DNA from: Paucibacter sp. KBW04
Lineage (GTDB): Bacteria > Pseudomonadota > Gammaproteobacteria > Burkholderiales > Burkholderiaceae_C
DNA length: 64,000 nt
Assembly: GCF_003852425.1 (NCBI RefSeq)
Contig: NZ_QAJN01000006.1
Span: 95,492-159,491 of the forward strand
Reading direction: 5' to 3'
Shown here piece after piece: positions 57,073-64,000 of this stretch. Position 1 is the first letter of the stretch; each line of letters begins with the position of its first letter. A program made the position numbers and the translations under genes. Below the pieces are notes generated by a model. That model saw only the letters and a program-made list of their open reading frames with translations. It made no database searches and was not told the DNA's origin.

Positions 57073-57441
57073 TCAGAGAACCTCTGGCGCCAGCGACACG
57101 ATCTTCATGAAACGCTCGGTACGCAGTTCACGCGTCACGGGTCCGAAGATGCGAGTGCCGATAGGCTCCAGCTTGGCATTCAGCAGCACGGCGGCATTGC
57201 CGTCGAACTTCACCAGCGAGCCGTCTTGACGACGAACACCCTTGGCGGTACGAACGACCACAGCGCTGTAAACCTCACCCTTTTTCACTCGGGCACGAGG
57301 AGCAGCTTCTTTGATGCTGACCTTGATAATGTCGCCAATGCCTGCGTACCGACGCTTGGAACCACCAAGCACCTTGATACACATGACGGACTTAGCGCCA
57401 GTGTTGTCCGCGACGTCGAGTCGCGATTGCATTTGAATCAT
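57073..57441 (-). CDS. rplN: 50S ribosomal protein L14
   Basis: A 122-residue protein of the subunit interface. [20 protein letters not shown] at the start and the [13 protein letters not shown]-terminal signature are diagnostic. The start at 57441 matches family length, although the frame is open to 57477. First gene of the spc-type operon here, with its own promoter upstream. Confidence 0.97.
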   Translation of the reverse strand: MIQMQSRLDVADNTGAKSVMCIKVLGGSKRRYAGIGDIIKVSIKEAAPRARVKKGEVYSAVVVRTAKGVRRQDGSLVKFDGNAAVLLNAKLEPIGTRIFGPVTRELRTERFMKIVSLAPEVL

Positions 57442-57630
57442 GTCTATCCCCAACTTTTCCCAAATCACCCGAAACACAAAAAGCGCATCGGAGTCATCGG
57501 TCAGTCTTGGGCCCGTTGACCAAACACAAGACTGGATTCACTTCCGTGAGGGTCTTGCGCTCAGCAGTTGAGGGCGGATCCGAGGCCTTAACGCACCACT
57601 TGATGCGCCTTGCGTTCGGCGAAGCTTTAG

Positions 57631-57660
57631 ATTGTGCACTGGACGCACCGCTTGCGTCAA
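57631..57660 (-). promoter_or_regulatory. Putative promoter of the spc operon (rplN onward)
   Basis: On the minus strand TTGACG (57660-57655), 18-bp spacer, CACAAT (57636-57631). It is the best sigma-70-like pair in the 283-bp gap upstream of rplN and would give a leader of about 180 nt. The gap also has a 7-bp hairpin (57681-57710) near the end of the peroxiredoxin gene. Confidence 0.6.
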
Positions 57661-57680
57661 GCACTTTCTCTAAAGTATTT

Positions 57681-57710
57681 AGGGCGCCGCAGCAAATCGC
57701 GCCGCGCCCT
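57681..57710 (-). terminator. Possible terminator of the peroxiredoxin gene
   Basis: AGGGCGC (57681-57687) pairs with GCGCCCT (57704-57710), with a 16-nt loop. The minus-strand tail (AAATACTTTAG) is not a clean T-run, so termination may be partial. Confidence 0.4.
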
Positions 57711-57724
57711 GCTCTTTCAGGCCA

Positions 57725-58234
57725 TCAGTTGGCCTGCGCTTGCACCAACATGGTGGCGGCGTCGCTGACCTCGAACTTGGCAGGAGCCTCGATGTTCAGC
57801 GTCTTGACTTGGCCATTCACCAGCAGCATCGAGTAGCGCTGCGAGCGCAGACCCATACCACGCGAACCCAGGTCTAGGGTCAAACCGGTGGCCTTGGTGA
57901 ACTCGGCGCTGCCGTCAGCCAGCATGCGGATCTTGCCGGCGGTTTGTTGATCACGCGCCCAGGCACCCATCACAAATGCGTCGTTGACGGAGACACACCA
58001 GATCTCATCCACACCTGCCGCCGCCAACGCGTCAGCTTGAGCTTTGTAGCCAGGCACGTGCTGGGCAGAGCAAGTTGGGGTGAAGGCGCCAGGCAGCGCG
58101 AAGACCGCAATCTTCTTGCCTGCAACCGCCGCGGCAACGTCGACCGCATTCGGGCCCAGCGAGCAACCATTGCCCTCGACTTCGACAAACTCATACAGCG
58201 TGCCGCCAGGCACCTGATCGCCAACTTTCAACAT
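57725..58234 (-). CDS. Peroxiredoxin of the Prx5 type
   Basis: A 169-residue peroxidase that reduces hydrogen peroxide or alkyl hydroperoxides. The active-site motif is PGAFTPTCSAQHVPGY with the peroxidatic Cys, followed by DAFVMGAWARDQ and the LGSRGMGLRSQRYSMLL region typical of Prx5-like redoxins. A second Cys in EIWCVSVND could resolve it. It lies alone between rpsQ and rplN, framed by a terminator before and a promoter after, so it is an inserted transcription unit inside the ribosomal block. Confidence 0.93.
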   Translation of the reverse strand: MLKVGDQVPGGTLYEFVEVEGNGCSLGPNAVDVAAAVAGKKIAVFALPGAFTPTCSAQHVPGYKAQADALAAAGVDEIWCVSVNDAFVMGAWARDQQTAGKIRMLADGSAEFTKATGLTLDLGSRGMGLRSQRYSMLLVNGQVKTLNIEAPAKFEVSDAATMLVQAQAN

Positions 58235-58291
58235 AGAGATTCCTTTTGTTTGTAGTCACAGGCCGTCAAGGCACTGTGAGTTCTTGGAGGC

Positions 58292-58334
58292 AAAAAAAAC
58301 GGCCGGACGCTAGTATTCCAGCGTTCCGACCGTT
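58292..58334 (-). terminator. Intrinsic terminator after rpsQ
   Basis: On the minus strand AACGGTCGGAACGCT pairs with AGCGTCCGGCCGTT (one mismatch), followed by eight T. It lies 52 bp after the rpsQ stop and ends the S10-type transcript before the peroxiredoxin gene. Confidence 0.88.
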
Positions 58335-58386
58335 TGATGCAGAGCACGGCACAAGACCGTACTAAGCAAACGTCTTCAAAAACCTA

Positions 58387-58656
58387 TCAGACGACTTCAG
58401 CCTTCTCGACCAGGCGGGTCACAACCCAGCTCTTGGTCTTGGACAGAGGACGGCCTTCGGCGATCTCGACCACATCACCCATCTTGTACTCGCCCTTTTC
58501 GTCGTGGGCGTGGTACTTGCGGGAACGGGCAACGATCTTGCCGTAGAGCTCGTGCTTGGCACGACGCTCGATCAGCACGGTCACCGTCTTGGCGCGCTTG
58601 TCGCTGACCACACGACCGATCAGGGTACGTGTGTTCTTTTCTTGAGCTTGCGTCAT
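58387..58656 (-). CDS. rpsQ: 30S ribosomal protein S17
   Basis: An 89-residue OB-fold 16S rRNA-binding protein. [27 protein letters not shown] and [19 protein letters not shown] are typical. Its start overlaps the rpmC stop as ATGA. It is the last gene of the S10-type unit. Confidence 0.97.
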   Translation of the reverse strand: MTQAQEKNTRTLIGRVVSDKRAKTVTVLIERRAKHELYGKIVARSRKYHAHDEKGEYKMGDVVEIAEGRPLSKTKSWVVTRLVEKAEVV

Positions 58657-58853
58657 TTCGCGGCTCCCTTCTTCTTCTCGTTCAAGATGGTCTTGACGCG
58701 AGCGATGTCACGGCGCGTGTTGCCCAGAACAGTGTGATTGCTCAACTGTTGAGTGGCTTTTTGCATGCGCAGGCCGAAATGGGCCTTGAGCAGATCGGTC
58801 ACTTCCTTTTCCAAGGCAGCGACATCCTTGCCACGCAGTTCAGATGCTTTCAT
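58653..58853 (-). CDS. rpmC: 50S ribosomal protein L29
   Basis: A 66-residue helical-hairpin protein near the exit tunnel. It begins [20 protein letters not shown], continues [14 protein letters not shown] and ends [19 protein letters not shown]. It overlaps rpsQ by 4 bp and follows rplP by 13 bp. Confidence 0.96.
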   Translation of the reverse strand: MKASELRGKDVAALEKEVTDLLKAHFGLRMQKATQQLSNHTVLGNTRRDIARVKTILNEKKKGAAK

Positions 58854-58866
58854 GGTGTTCTCCGCT

Positions 58867-59283
58867 TCAGGTGCCGACCTGGCGCGTCACGAAGGTGCAG
58901 CTCAAAGGCAGCTTTGCAGCCGCCAGAGTGAACGCTTCGCGAGCCAGGGCTTCCGGCACACCGTTGATCTCGTAGAGCACCTTGCCAGGCTGAATCTCAG
59001 CGACGTAGTACTCTGGGTTGCCCTTACCGTTACCCATACGGACTTCGGCGGGCTTCTGGGAGATCGGCTTGTCCGGGAAGATGCGGATGAAGATACGACC
59101 ACCGCGCTTGATGTGGCGCGAGATTGCACGACGTGCAGCTTCGATCTGACGAGCCGTCAAACGGCCGCGCTCGGTTGCCTTCAGGCCGAATTCGCCAAAA
59201 GACACCGCAGCACCACGGGTAGCAACACCCGTGTTACGACCCTTTTGCTCCTTGCGATATTTGCGACGAGCTGGTTGCAGCAT
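58867..59283 (-). CDS. rplP: 50S ribosomal protein L16
   Basis: A 138-residue protein near the A-site. [40 protein letters not shown], and [19 protein letters not shown] are typical. It follows rpsC by 2 bp. Confidence 0.97.
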   Translation of the reverse strand: MLQPARRKYRKEQKGRNTGVATRGAAVSFGEFGLKATERGRLTARQIEAARRAISRHIKRGGRIFIRIFPDKPISQKPAEVRMGNGKGNPEYYVAEIQPGKVLYEINGVPEALAREAFTLAAAKLPLSCTFVTRQVGT

Positions 59284-59285
59284 GT

Positions 59286-60140
59286 TTATTCTCCTTTGGC
59301 CTCGCCGCCAGCAGGAGCGGCCTTGCGGACCACTCGCTTGGCTGCGGGCTGAGCTGCGTCACCGGTGGAGGCCGGCTTGTCGCCACCTTCACCACGCGGG
59401 CCACGGTCACCACCGGGGCGGCCACGGCCGCTCGGTGCGCCAGGACGGGTGTTGCGACGTGGGCGACGATCATCTTCACCAGCTTCGCTCTTGATCACGG
59501 GTGCATCGCCATTGGCGAGGCGGTCACCGCGATAGACCCAGACCTTGACACCGATGATGCCGTAGGTCGTGCTGGCTTCAGAGAAACCGTAGTCAATGTC
59601 AGCCTTCAGGGTGTGCAGGGGCACACGGCCTTCGCGGTACCACTCGCAACGAGCGATTTCGATACCGTTCAGACGACCCGACGACATGATCTTGATGCCC
59701 TGAGCGCCCAAACGCATAGCGTTCTGCATCGCACGCTTCATGGCGCGACGGAACATGATGCGCTTTTCCAGCTGCTGGGTGATCGAGTCAGCGATCAGTT
59801 GAGCATCGATTTCAGGCTTGCGCACTTCTTCGATGTTCACTGCCACCGGCACGCCCAGACGCTTGGTCAGCTCGGCCTTCAGGTTTTCGATGTCTTCGCC
59901 CTTCTTGCCGATCACCACACCCGGACGTGCCGAGAAGATGGTGATACGAGCGTTCTTAGCAGGACGCTCGATCAGAATGCGCGAAACGGCGGCATTCTTC
60001 AGCTTGGTCTTCAGGTATTCGCGAACTTGCAGATCTTCGGCCAGCATGGTGGCGAAGTTCTTGTTCGACGCGTACCAACGCGAAGCCCAGTTACGGGTGA
60101 CTGGCAGTCGAAAGCCAGTCGGATGGATTTTTTGTCCCAT
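59286..60140 (-). CDS. rpsC: 30S ribosomal protein S3 with extended C-terminal tail
   Basis: A 284-residue protein of the mRNA entry site. [18 protein letters not shown] at the start, KH domain with [16 protein letters not shown], and [14 protein letters not shown] at the end of the core. E. coli S3 has 233 residues; here about 50 further residues rich in Arg, Gly and Pro, then Ala and Lys, form a low-complexity tail. Similar tails occur in related betaproteobacteria as I recall. Confidence 0.97.
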   Translation of the reverse strand: MGQKIHPTGFRLPVTRNWASRWYASNKNFATMLAEDLQVREYLKTKLKNAAVSRILIERPAKNARITIFSARPGVVIGKKGEDIENLKAELTKRLGVPVAVNIEEVRKPEIDAQLIADSITQQLEKRIMFRRAMKRAMQNAMRLGAQGIKIMSSGRLNGIEIARCEWYREGRVPLHTLKADIDYGFSEASTTYGIIGVKVWVYRGDRLANGDAPVIKSEAGEDDRRPRRNTRPGAPSGRGRPGGDRGPRGEGGDKPASTGDAAQPAAKRVVRKAAPAGGEAKGE

Positions 60141-60156
60141 AGTCTTCCTTCAGCCT

Positions 60157-60486
60157 TCAGTTGCCGACCGACACGAAGATGTGGCACGTGGGCTTGCTGA
60201 TGCGATTGCCACGGCCTTTGGCACGGGCAGAGAAGCGCTTCAGCGTAGCACCTTGTTCCACATAAATAGTGGTGACCTTCAGTTCATCAATATCAGCGCC
60301 GTCGTTGTGCTCGGCGTTGGCGATGGCGCTTTCCAGCGCCTTCTTGATGATGACGGCAGCCTTCTTCTGGGTAAATTCCAGGATGTTCAGCGCGTGGTCC
60401 ACCTTCTTGCCGCGGATCAGGTCTGCCACCAGGCGGCCCTTGTCACACGAAAGACGAACACCGCGAACGATTGCTTTGGTTTCCAT
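60157..60486 (-). CDS. rplV: 50S ribosomal protein L22
   Basis: A 109-residue protein whose loop lines the exit tunnel. [40 protein letters not shown] and [16 protein letters not shown] are typical. The start at 60486 has AAGG 9 nt upstream; an ATG at 60495 would leave no ribosome-site spacing. It follows rpsS by 11 bp. Confidence 0.96.
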   Translation of the reverse strand: METKAIVRGVRLSCDKGRLVADLIRGKKVDHALNILEFTQKKAAVIIKKALESAIANAEHNDGADIDELKVTTIYVEQGATLKRFSARAKGRGNRISKPTCHIFVSVGN

Positions 60487-60497
60487 CGTTGGCATCC

Positions 60498-60776
60498 TTA
60501 CTTCTTCCCAGCCTTCTTGTCGGCCGGGTGGCCTTTGAAGGTGCGGGTCAGTGCGAATTCACCCAGCTTGTGGCCGACCATTTGGTCCGACACATAAACT
60601 GGCACGTGTTGCTTGCCGTTGTGCACTGCGATCGTCAGGCCGATGAATTCGGGCAGGATCGTCGAGCGACGCGACCAAGTCTTGATAGGCTTTTTGTCCT
60701 TGTTGGCCACAGCCTTCTCGACCTTAGCCAAGAGGTGATGGTCAATGAACGGGCCCTTCTTCAATGAACGAGTCAT
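60498..60776 (-). CDS. rpsS: 30S ribosomal protein S19
   Basis: A 92-residue protein of the small-subunit head. [40 protein letters not shown] and [15 protein letters not shown] are diagnostic. It follows rplB by 10 bp. Confidence 0.97.
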   Translation of the reverse strand: MTRSLKKGPFIDHHLLAKVEKAVANKDKKPIKTWSRRSTILPEFIGLTIAVHNGKQHVPVYVSDQMVGHKLGEFALTRTFKGHPADKKAGKK

Positions 60777-60786
60777 GGCCTACCCT

Positions 60787-61611
60787 TTACTTCTTGCGAC
60801 GCGAAACGATGAACGTCTGCGTGCGCTTGTTGTTACGAGTGCGGAAGCCCTTCGTGAGGGTGTTCCACGGCGACACAGGCGCCTGGCCCTCGCCGGTACG
60901 ACCTTCACCACCACCGTGCGGGTGATCCACCGGGTTCATGGCGGTACCACGAACGGTCGGACGAATACCCTTCCAACGGATGGCACCGGCCTTGCCGTAC
61001 TGGCGCAGCTGATGTTCTTCGTTCGACACTTCACCAATGGTGGCGCGGCAGTCGATGTGGATGCGACGGACTTCGCCCGAACGCAGGCGCAGCTGAGCGT
61101 AAACGCCTTCGCGAGCCATCAGAACCACGGAGACACCAGCGGAACGAGCGATCTGAGCACCCTTACCCGGCAGCATTTCCACGCAGTGGATCGTCGAACC
61201 CACGGGGATGTTGCGGATAGGCAGCGTGTTGCCGGCCTTGATCGGGGCTTCCGCACCGCTCAAGATCGTTGCACCCACTTCCAGACCACGGGGAGCGATG
61301 ATGTAGCGACGCTCGCCGTCGGCATAGCACACCAGAGCGATGTGGGCCGTACGGTTGGGGTCGTACTCAATCGTCTCAACCTTGGCCGGAATACCGTCCT
61401 TGTTGCGCTTGAAGTCGACCACACGGTAGTGGTGCTTATGACCACCGCCCTTGTGGCGAATCGTGATGTGACCGTTGTTGTTACGGCCAGAATTCTGGAT
61501 TTGCGGCTCAAGCAGAGCTGCATGGGGCGCGCCCTTGTGCAGATGCGAGTGCACCACCTTCACGACGGCACGGCGGCCGGGTGACGTTGGTTTGACTTTA
61601 ACGACGGCCAT
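60787..61611 (-). CDS. rplB: 50S ribosomal protein L2
   Basis: A 274-residue protein needed for subunit joining and the peptidyl transferase centre. [14 protein letters not shown] at the start, [19 protein letters not shown], and the C-terminal [18 protein letters not shown] with the functionally important His. Its ATG overlaps the rplW stop (TAATG). Confidence 0.98.
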   Translation of the reverse strand: MAVVKVKPTSPGRRAVVKVVHSHLHKGAPHAALLEPQIQNSGRNNNGHITIRHKGGGHKHHYRVVDFKRNKDGIPAKVETIEYDPNRTAHIALVCYADGERRYIIAPRGLEVGATILSGAEAPIKAGNTLPIRNIPVGSTIHCVEMLPGKGAQIARSAGVSVVLMAREGVYAQLRLRSGEVRRIHIDCRATIGEVSNEEHQLRQYGKAGAIRWKGIRPTVRGTAMNPVDHPHGGGEGRTGEGQAPVSPWNTLTKGFRTRNNKRTQTFIVSRRKK

Positions 61612-61928
61612 TACGCAGCCTCCCCGGAGAAGTTGAGCTCTTGGCCCGCCTTCAGCGACACGTACGCCTTCTTGACGTGATCGCGACGACCGATGGAACG
61701 ACCAAAGCGCTTGACCTTGCCCTTGACCTGAACAACGTTCACGGCCTCAACCTCGACCTTGAACATCAGTTCAACAGCGGCCTTGATTTCGGGCTTGGTG
61801 GCGTCACGCAAGACCTTGAACAACACTTGGTTGTGCTTCTCAGCAACTGCCGTGGCCTTTTCGGACACGATAGGCGCCAGCAGCACCGAGGCCAGACGGC
61901 CTTCAGAATAAGTTTTCACAGCGCTCAT
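61611..61928 (-). CDS. rplW: 50S ribosomal protein L23
   Basis: A 105-residue protein at the tunnel exit, docking site for trigger factor and [42 protein letters not shown] and [17 protein letters not shown] are typical. Start at 61928 overlaps the rplD stop as ATGA; the frame upstream is open to 62024 but is coding in rplD. Confidence 0.97.
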   Translation of the reverse strand: MSAVKTYSEGRLASVLLAPIVSEKATAVAEKHNQVLFKVLRDATKPEIKAAVELMFKVEVEAVNVVQVKGKVKRFGRSIGRRDHVKKAYVSLKAGQELNFSGEAA

Positions 61929-62545
61929 GCCAGCATCTCCTGGAGTTGCTCCATTGCGGCCTTGGTCACCAGCACCTTCTTGTAGAAGACCAGTGACAGC
62001 GGATCGGCATAACGCGGCTCGCAAACCAGCACATTGGCCAGATTGCGCGATGCCAGCGCCAGGTTGTCGTCCACTTGGTCGGCGATCAACATCACCGACT
62101 CCAGACCCATGGCCTTGAACTTAGCGGCCAGCAGCTTGGTCTTGGGGGCTTCGAGGGAAATCGAATCCACCACGGCCAGGCGGCCTTCGCGAGCCAGCTG
62201 CGACAAGATGGCGGCCATACCGGCGCGGTACATCTTCTTGTTCAGCTTGTGCGTGAAGTTCTCATCCGGCATGTTCGGGAAAATCCGACCGCCCCCGCGC
62301 CACAGCGGCGAAGACGTCATACCGGCACGTGCACGACCCGTTCCCTTTTGACGGAAAGGCTTCTTGGTCGAGTGCTTGACTTGTTCGCGGTCCTTCTGGG
62401 CGCGAGTGCCTTGGCGAGCGTTGGCCTGGAAGGCCACGACCACCTGGTGCACCAGGGCTTCGTTGTAATCGCGAGCAAACAGCGTGTCAGGAGCATCCAC
62501 CTTGGCAGTGGCCTGACCTTGCTCATTCAGGAGCTCGAGCTGCAT
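61925..62545 (-). CDS. rplD: 50S ribosomal protein L4
   Basis: A 206-residue protein with a long loop in the exit tunnel; in E. coli it also represses the S10 operon. [40 protein letters not shown] and [13 protein letters not shown] are typical. It overlaps the rplC stop by one base (TGATG) and the rplW start by 4 bp, a tightly coupled trio. Confidence 0.97.
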   Translation of the reverse strand: MQLELLNEQGQATAKVDAPDTLFARDYNEALVHQVVVAFQANARQGTRAQKDREQVKHSTKKPFRQKGTGRARAGMTSSPLWRGGGRIFPNMPDENFTHKLNKKMYRAGMAAILSQLAREGRLAVVDSISLEAPKTKLLAAKFKAMGLESVMLIADQVDDNLALASRNLANVLVCEPRYADPLSLVFYKKVLVTKAAMEQLQEMLA

Positions 62546-63216
62546 CAGTTGGCTCCCTTCTTGACCTTGACCTTGACTGCGGGACGCACGACCACATGGC
62601 CGTTCTTCGCGCCCGGAACAGCACCGCGAACCAGCAGCAGTTGACGAGCTTCGTCAACGCGCACGATGTCCAGGTTCTGCACGCTGACAGTCACGTCACC
62701 CAGGTGGCCCGACATCTTCTTGCCAGGGAACACACGACCGGGATCCTGGGCCATCGAGATGGAGCCAGGCACATTGTGCGAACGGCTGTTACCGTGGGAC
62801 GCACGCTGCGAGTGGAAGTTGTGACGCTTGATGGTGCCTTCGAAGCCCTTGCCGATAGAGGTGCCTTGCACATCCACCAACTGACCCGCTGCGAACAGCG
62901 AGACCGGCACTTGCGCACCCAGCTTGTATTCGGCGGCGACTTCAGCGGCAACGCGGAATTCGCTCATCACACGACCGGCTTCAACACCTGCCTTGGCAAG
63001 GTGGCCGGCTTCCGGCTTGGTCACGCGCGATGCTTTGCGCGAACCGAACACCACCTGAATGGCGGTGTAGCCGTCGTTTTCTACGGTCTTGATCTGGGAC
63101 ACGCGGTTGTCGGACACATCGAGCACCGTCACAGGCACGGCATCGCCGTCGTCCGTGAAGATGCGCATCATGCCCACCTTGCGGCCCAGCAATCCGAGAC
63201 GATTGCTTAGACTCAT
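62545..63216 (-). CDS. rplC: 50S ribosomal protein L3
   Basis: A 223-residue protein near the peptidyl transferase centre. [20 protein letters not shown] at the start, [13 protein letters not shown], the [16 protein letters not shown] loop and [19 protein letters not shown] lies 7 nt before the ATG. Although the frame is open upstream to 63501, that region carries the promoter and leader. First gene after a new promoter. Confidence 0.97.
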   Translation of the reverse strand: MSLSNRLGLLGRKVGMMRIFTDDGDAVPVTVLDVSDNRVSQIKTVENDGYTAIQVVFGSRKASRVTKPEAGHLAKAGVEAGRVMSEFRVAAEVAAEYKLGAQVPVSLFAAGQLVDVQGTSIGKGFEGTIKRHNFHSQRASHGNSRSHNVPGSISMAQDPGRVFPGKKMSGHLGDVTVSVQNLDIVRVDEARQLLLVRGAVPGAKNGHVVVRPAVKVKVKKGAN

Positions 63217-63396
63217 GGTTTTCTCCAGCCCCACAGGATTTCCCTGGAAGCCATTTACAAACACCCGACAACGATTGGCCGGGGCGACCTCGACATCGGA
63301 AATTCCGCTTTTGACCCGGGCTTTCACCCGATGCCGCAGCTTTTTACCGATGCGAAAAATCCCGCACTGGAATAGACCAACGCGGGAAAGCTTGCG

Positions 63397-63426
63397 AGTA
63401 TAGCGCGCACTAGGGCTTTCACGCAA
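63397..63426 (-). promoter_or_regulatory. Putative promoter for rplC and downstream genes
   Basis: On the minus strand TTGCGT (63426-63421), 18-bp spacer, TATACT (63402-63397). The -10 is close to consensus. It lies just downstream of the terminator that follows rpsJ. Confidence 0.65.
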
Positions 63427-63444
63427 GCGCAAGCTGAGACTGCA

Positions 63445-63474
63445 ACAAAAAAGGGCAACCTTTCGGCTGCCCTT
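63445..63474 (-). terminator. Intrinsic terminator after rpsJ
   Basis: On the minus strand AAGGGCA pairs with TGCCCTT across a short loop, followed by a run of T. It lies 84 bp after the rpsJ stop. Confidence 0.8.
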
Positions 63475-63557
63475 GTCGCTGATCGCTCTTTTGAGCGACA
63501 AGCTGACGAGAACTCCTTCAACGACTGTGTCGATGCAAGAGCCTCATCGTGTTGCCT

Positions 63558-63869
63558 TTACTGCAACTTGATTTCGACGTCCACGCCAGCCGGCAGGTCC
63601 AGCTTCATCAGAGCGTCAACCGTCTTGTCGGTCGGGTCAACGATGTCCATCAGACGCTGGTGGGTGCGGATTTCGAACTGGTCGCGCGAAGTCTTGTTGA
63701 CGTGCGGCGAACGCAGGATGTCGAAACGCTGCATGCGGGTCGGCAGAGGCACGGGGCCCTTGACGATCGCGCCAGTGCGCTTGGCGGTTTCAACGATTTC
63801 CGCGGCCGATTGGTCGATCAGCTTGTAATCAAATGCCTTCAGGCGGATGCGGATCTTTTGCTTTTGCAT
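63558..63869 (-). CDS. rpsJ: 30S ribosomal protein S10
   Basis: A 103-residue protein of the small subunit that also binds NusB in transcription antitermination. [20 protein letters not shown] at the start, [20 protein letters not shown] and ETAKRTGA are diagnostic. It is separated from rplC by a terminator and promoter. Confidence 0.97.
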   Translation of the reverse strand: MQKQKIRIRLKAFDYKLIDQSAAEIVETAKRTGAIVKGPVPLPTRMQRFDILRSPHVNKTSRDQFEIRTHQRLMDIVDPTDKTVDALMKLDLPAGVDVEIKLQ

Positions 63870-63930
63870 GACGATTCCTTCAAAGAACGAGCGGCTAGAC
63901 CGAAAGGCCCTTTACCGCGATGTTGGTGAA

Positions 63931-63960
63931 GCCTGGCTTCTGAAAAATCAGCAGCCAGGC
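63931..63960. other. Strong stem-loop between the probable tuf gene and rpsJ
   Basis: GCCTGGCT (63931-63938) pairs with AGCCAGGC (63953-63960), with further CTGA/TCAG pairing around an A/T loop. No T-run follows on the minus strand, so it may be an mRNA processing or attenuating structure between the two genes. Confidence 0.45.
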
Positions 63961-63976
63961 CGGTCACGCAAAAGAC

Positions 63977-64000
63977 TTAGGCCAGGATGGTCGCAACCAC
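63977..64000 (-). CDS. tuf: 3' end of probable elongation factor Tu gene (partial)
   Basis: Only seven codons and a TAA stop are inside the window, encoding VVATILA. This resembles the C-terminus of EF-Tu, and tuf stands directly before rpsJ in most betaproteobacteria. The evidence is short, so the call rests mainly on position. Confidence 0.5.
   Translation of the reverse strand: MVATILA

Larger units (their letters stand above)
63217..63557 (-). promoter_or_regulatory. rpsJ-rplC gap with terminator and new promoter
   Basis: A 341-bp gap without a gene. From the rpsJ side it holds an intrinsic terminator (63445-63474), a sigma-70-like promoter (63397-63426) and a leader of about 175 nt before rplC. 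In E. coli rpsJ and rplC are close together in one transcript. Confidence 0.6.

Overview
The window looks like chromosomal DNA from a high-GC betaproteobacterium of the order Burkholderiales, probably a Roseateles/Paucibacter/Rubrivivax-like genus (inference). Support: the unbroken ribosomal protein order from tuf/rpsJ to rplQ followed by dsbD, a PEP-CTERM exported protein, a betaproteobacterial-style copper cluster and TonB-dependent receptors beside glycosidases. The species cannot be fixed from sequence reading alone.

Layout. (1) 1-4628, minus: a very large multi-PAS hybrid histidine kinase, cut by the left edge. (2) 4.9-17.0 kb: a divergent metal (copper-type) resistance island. Leftward run a CzcI-like small protein, a TolC-family protein, a small exported protein, a CusB-like adaptor and a CusA-family RND pump. 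Rightward run two small exported proteins, a second TolC-family lipoprotein, a two-domain multicopper oxidase, a cupredoxin, a DUF411 protein and a CusF-like chaperone. (3) 17.0-22.1 kb: an insertion-like segment with one large gene encoding a NACHT/STAND-type NTPase whose C-terminus carries a PD-(D/E)XK nuclease signature; it is a candidate single-gene defence system. (4) 22.1-44.8 kb: an N-acetylgalactosamine (GalNAc) utilisation locus. A leftward operon encodes an AraFGH/RbsABC-type ABC transporter, AgaS, a ROK kinase, AgaZ/KbaZ, an AgaR regulator and NagA/AgaA. A rightward series encodes a GH31 enzyme of the alpha-GalNAc-ase type, two TonB-dependent receptors, a DUF5077-DUF3472 protein, a PEP-CTERM protein and a GH109 alpha-GalNAc-ase. 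(5) 45.0-46.0 kb: an unrecognised exported protein and two identical initiator tRNA genes. (6) 46.0-64.0 kb, minus: dsbD and the S10/spc/alpha ribosomal protein operons with secY, rpoA, infA and a peroxiredoxin gene between rpsQ and rplN; the 3' end of a probable tuf gene touches the right edge.

How the parts work together. In the GalNAc locus the GH31 and GH109 enzymes would release GalNAc from alpha-linked glycans outside the cytoplasm. The TonB-dependent receptors would move glycan pieces or sugar across the outer membrane, and the ABC transporter would move the sugar inward. The ROK kinase, deacetylase, AgaS and AgaZ would convert it to tagatose 1,6-bisphosphate. No tagatose-bisphosphate aldolase (AgaY/KbaY/GatY) is present in the window. 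A cluster of CGAAAG/CTTTCG elements between the two divergent arms is the best candidate for AgaR control. In the metal island the pump exports metal from the periplasm, and the oxidase, cupredoxin, CusF and DUF411 proteins handle copper in the periplasm.
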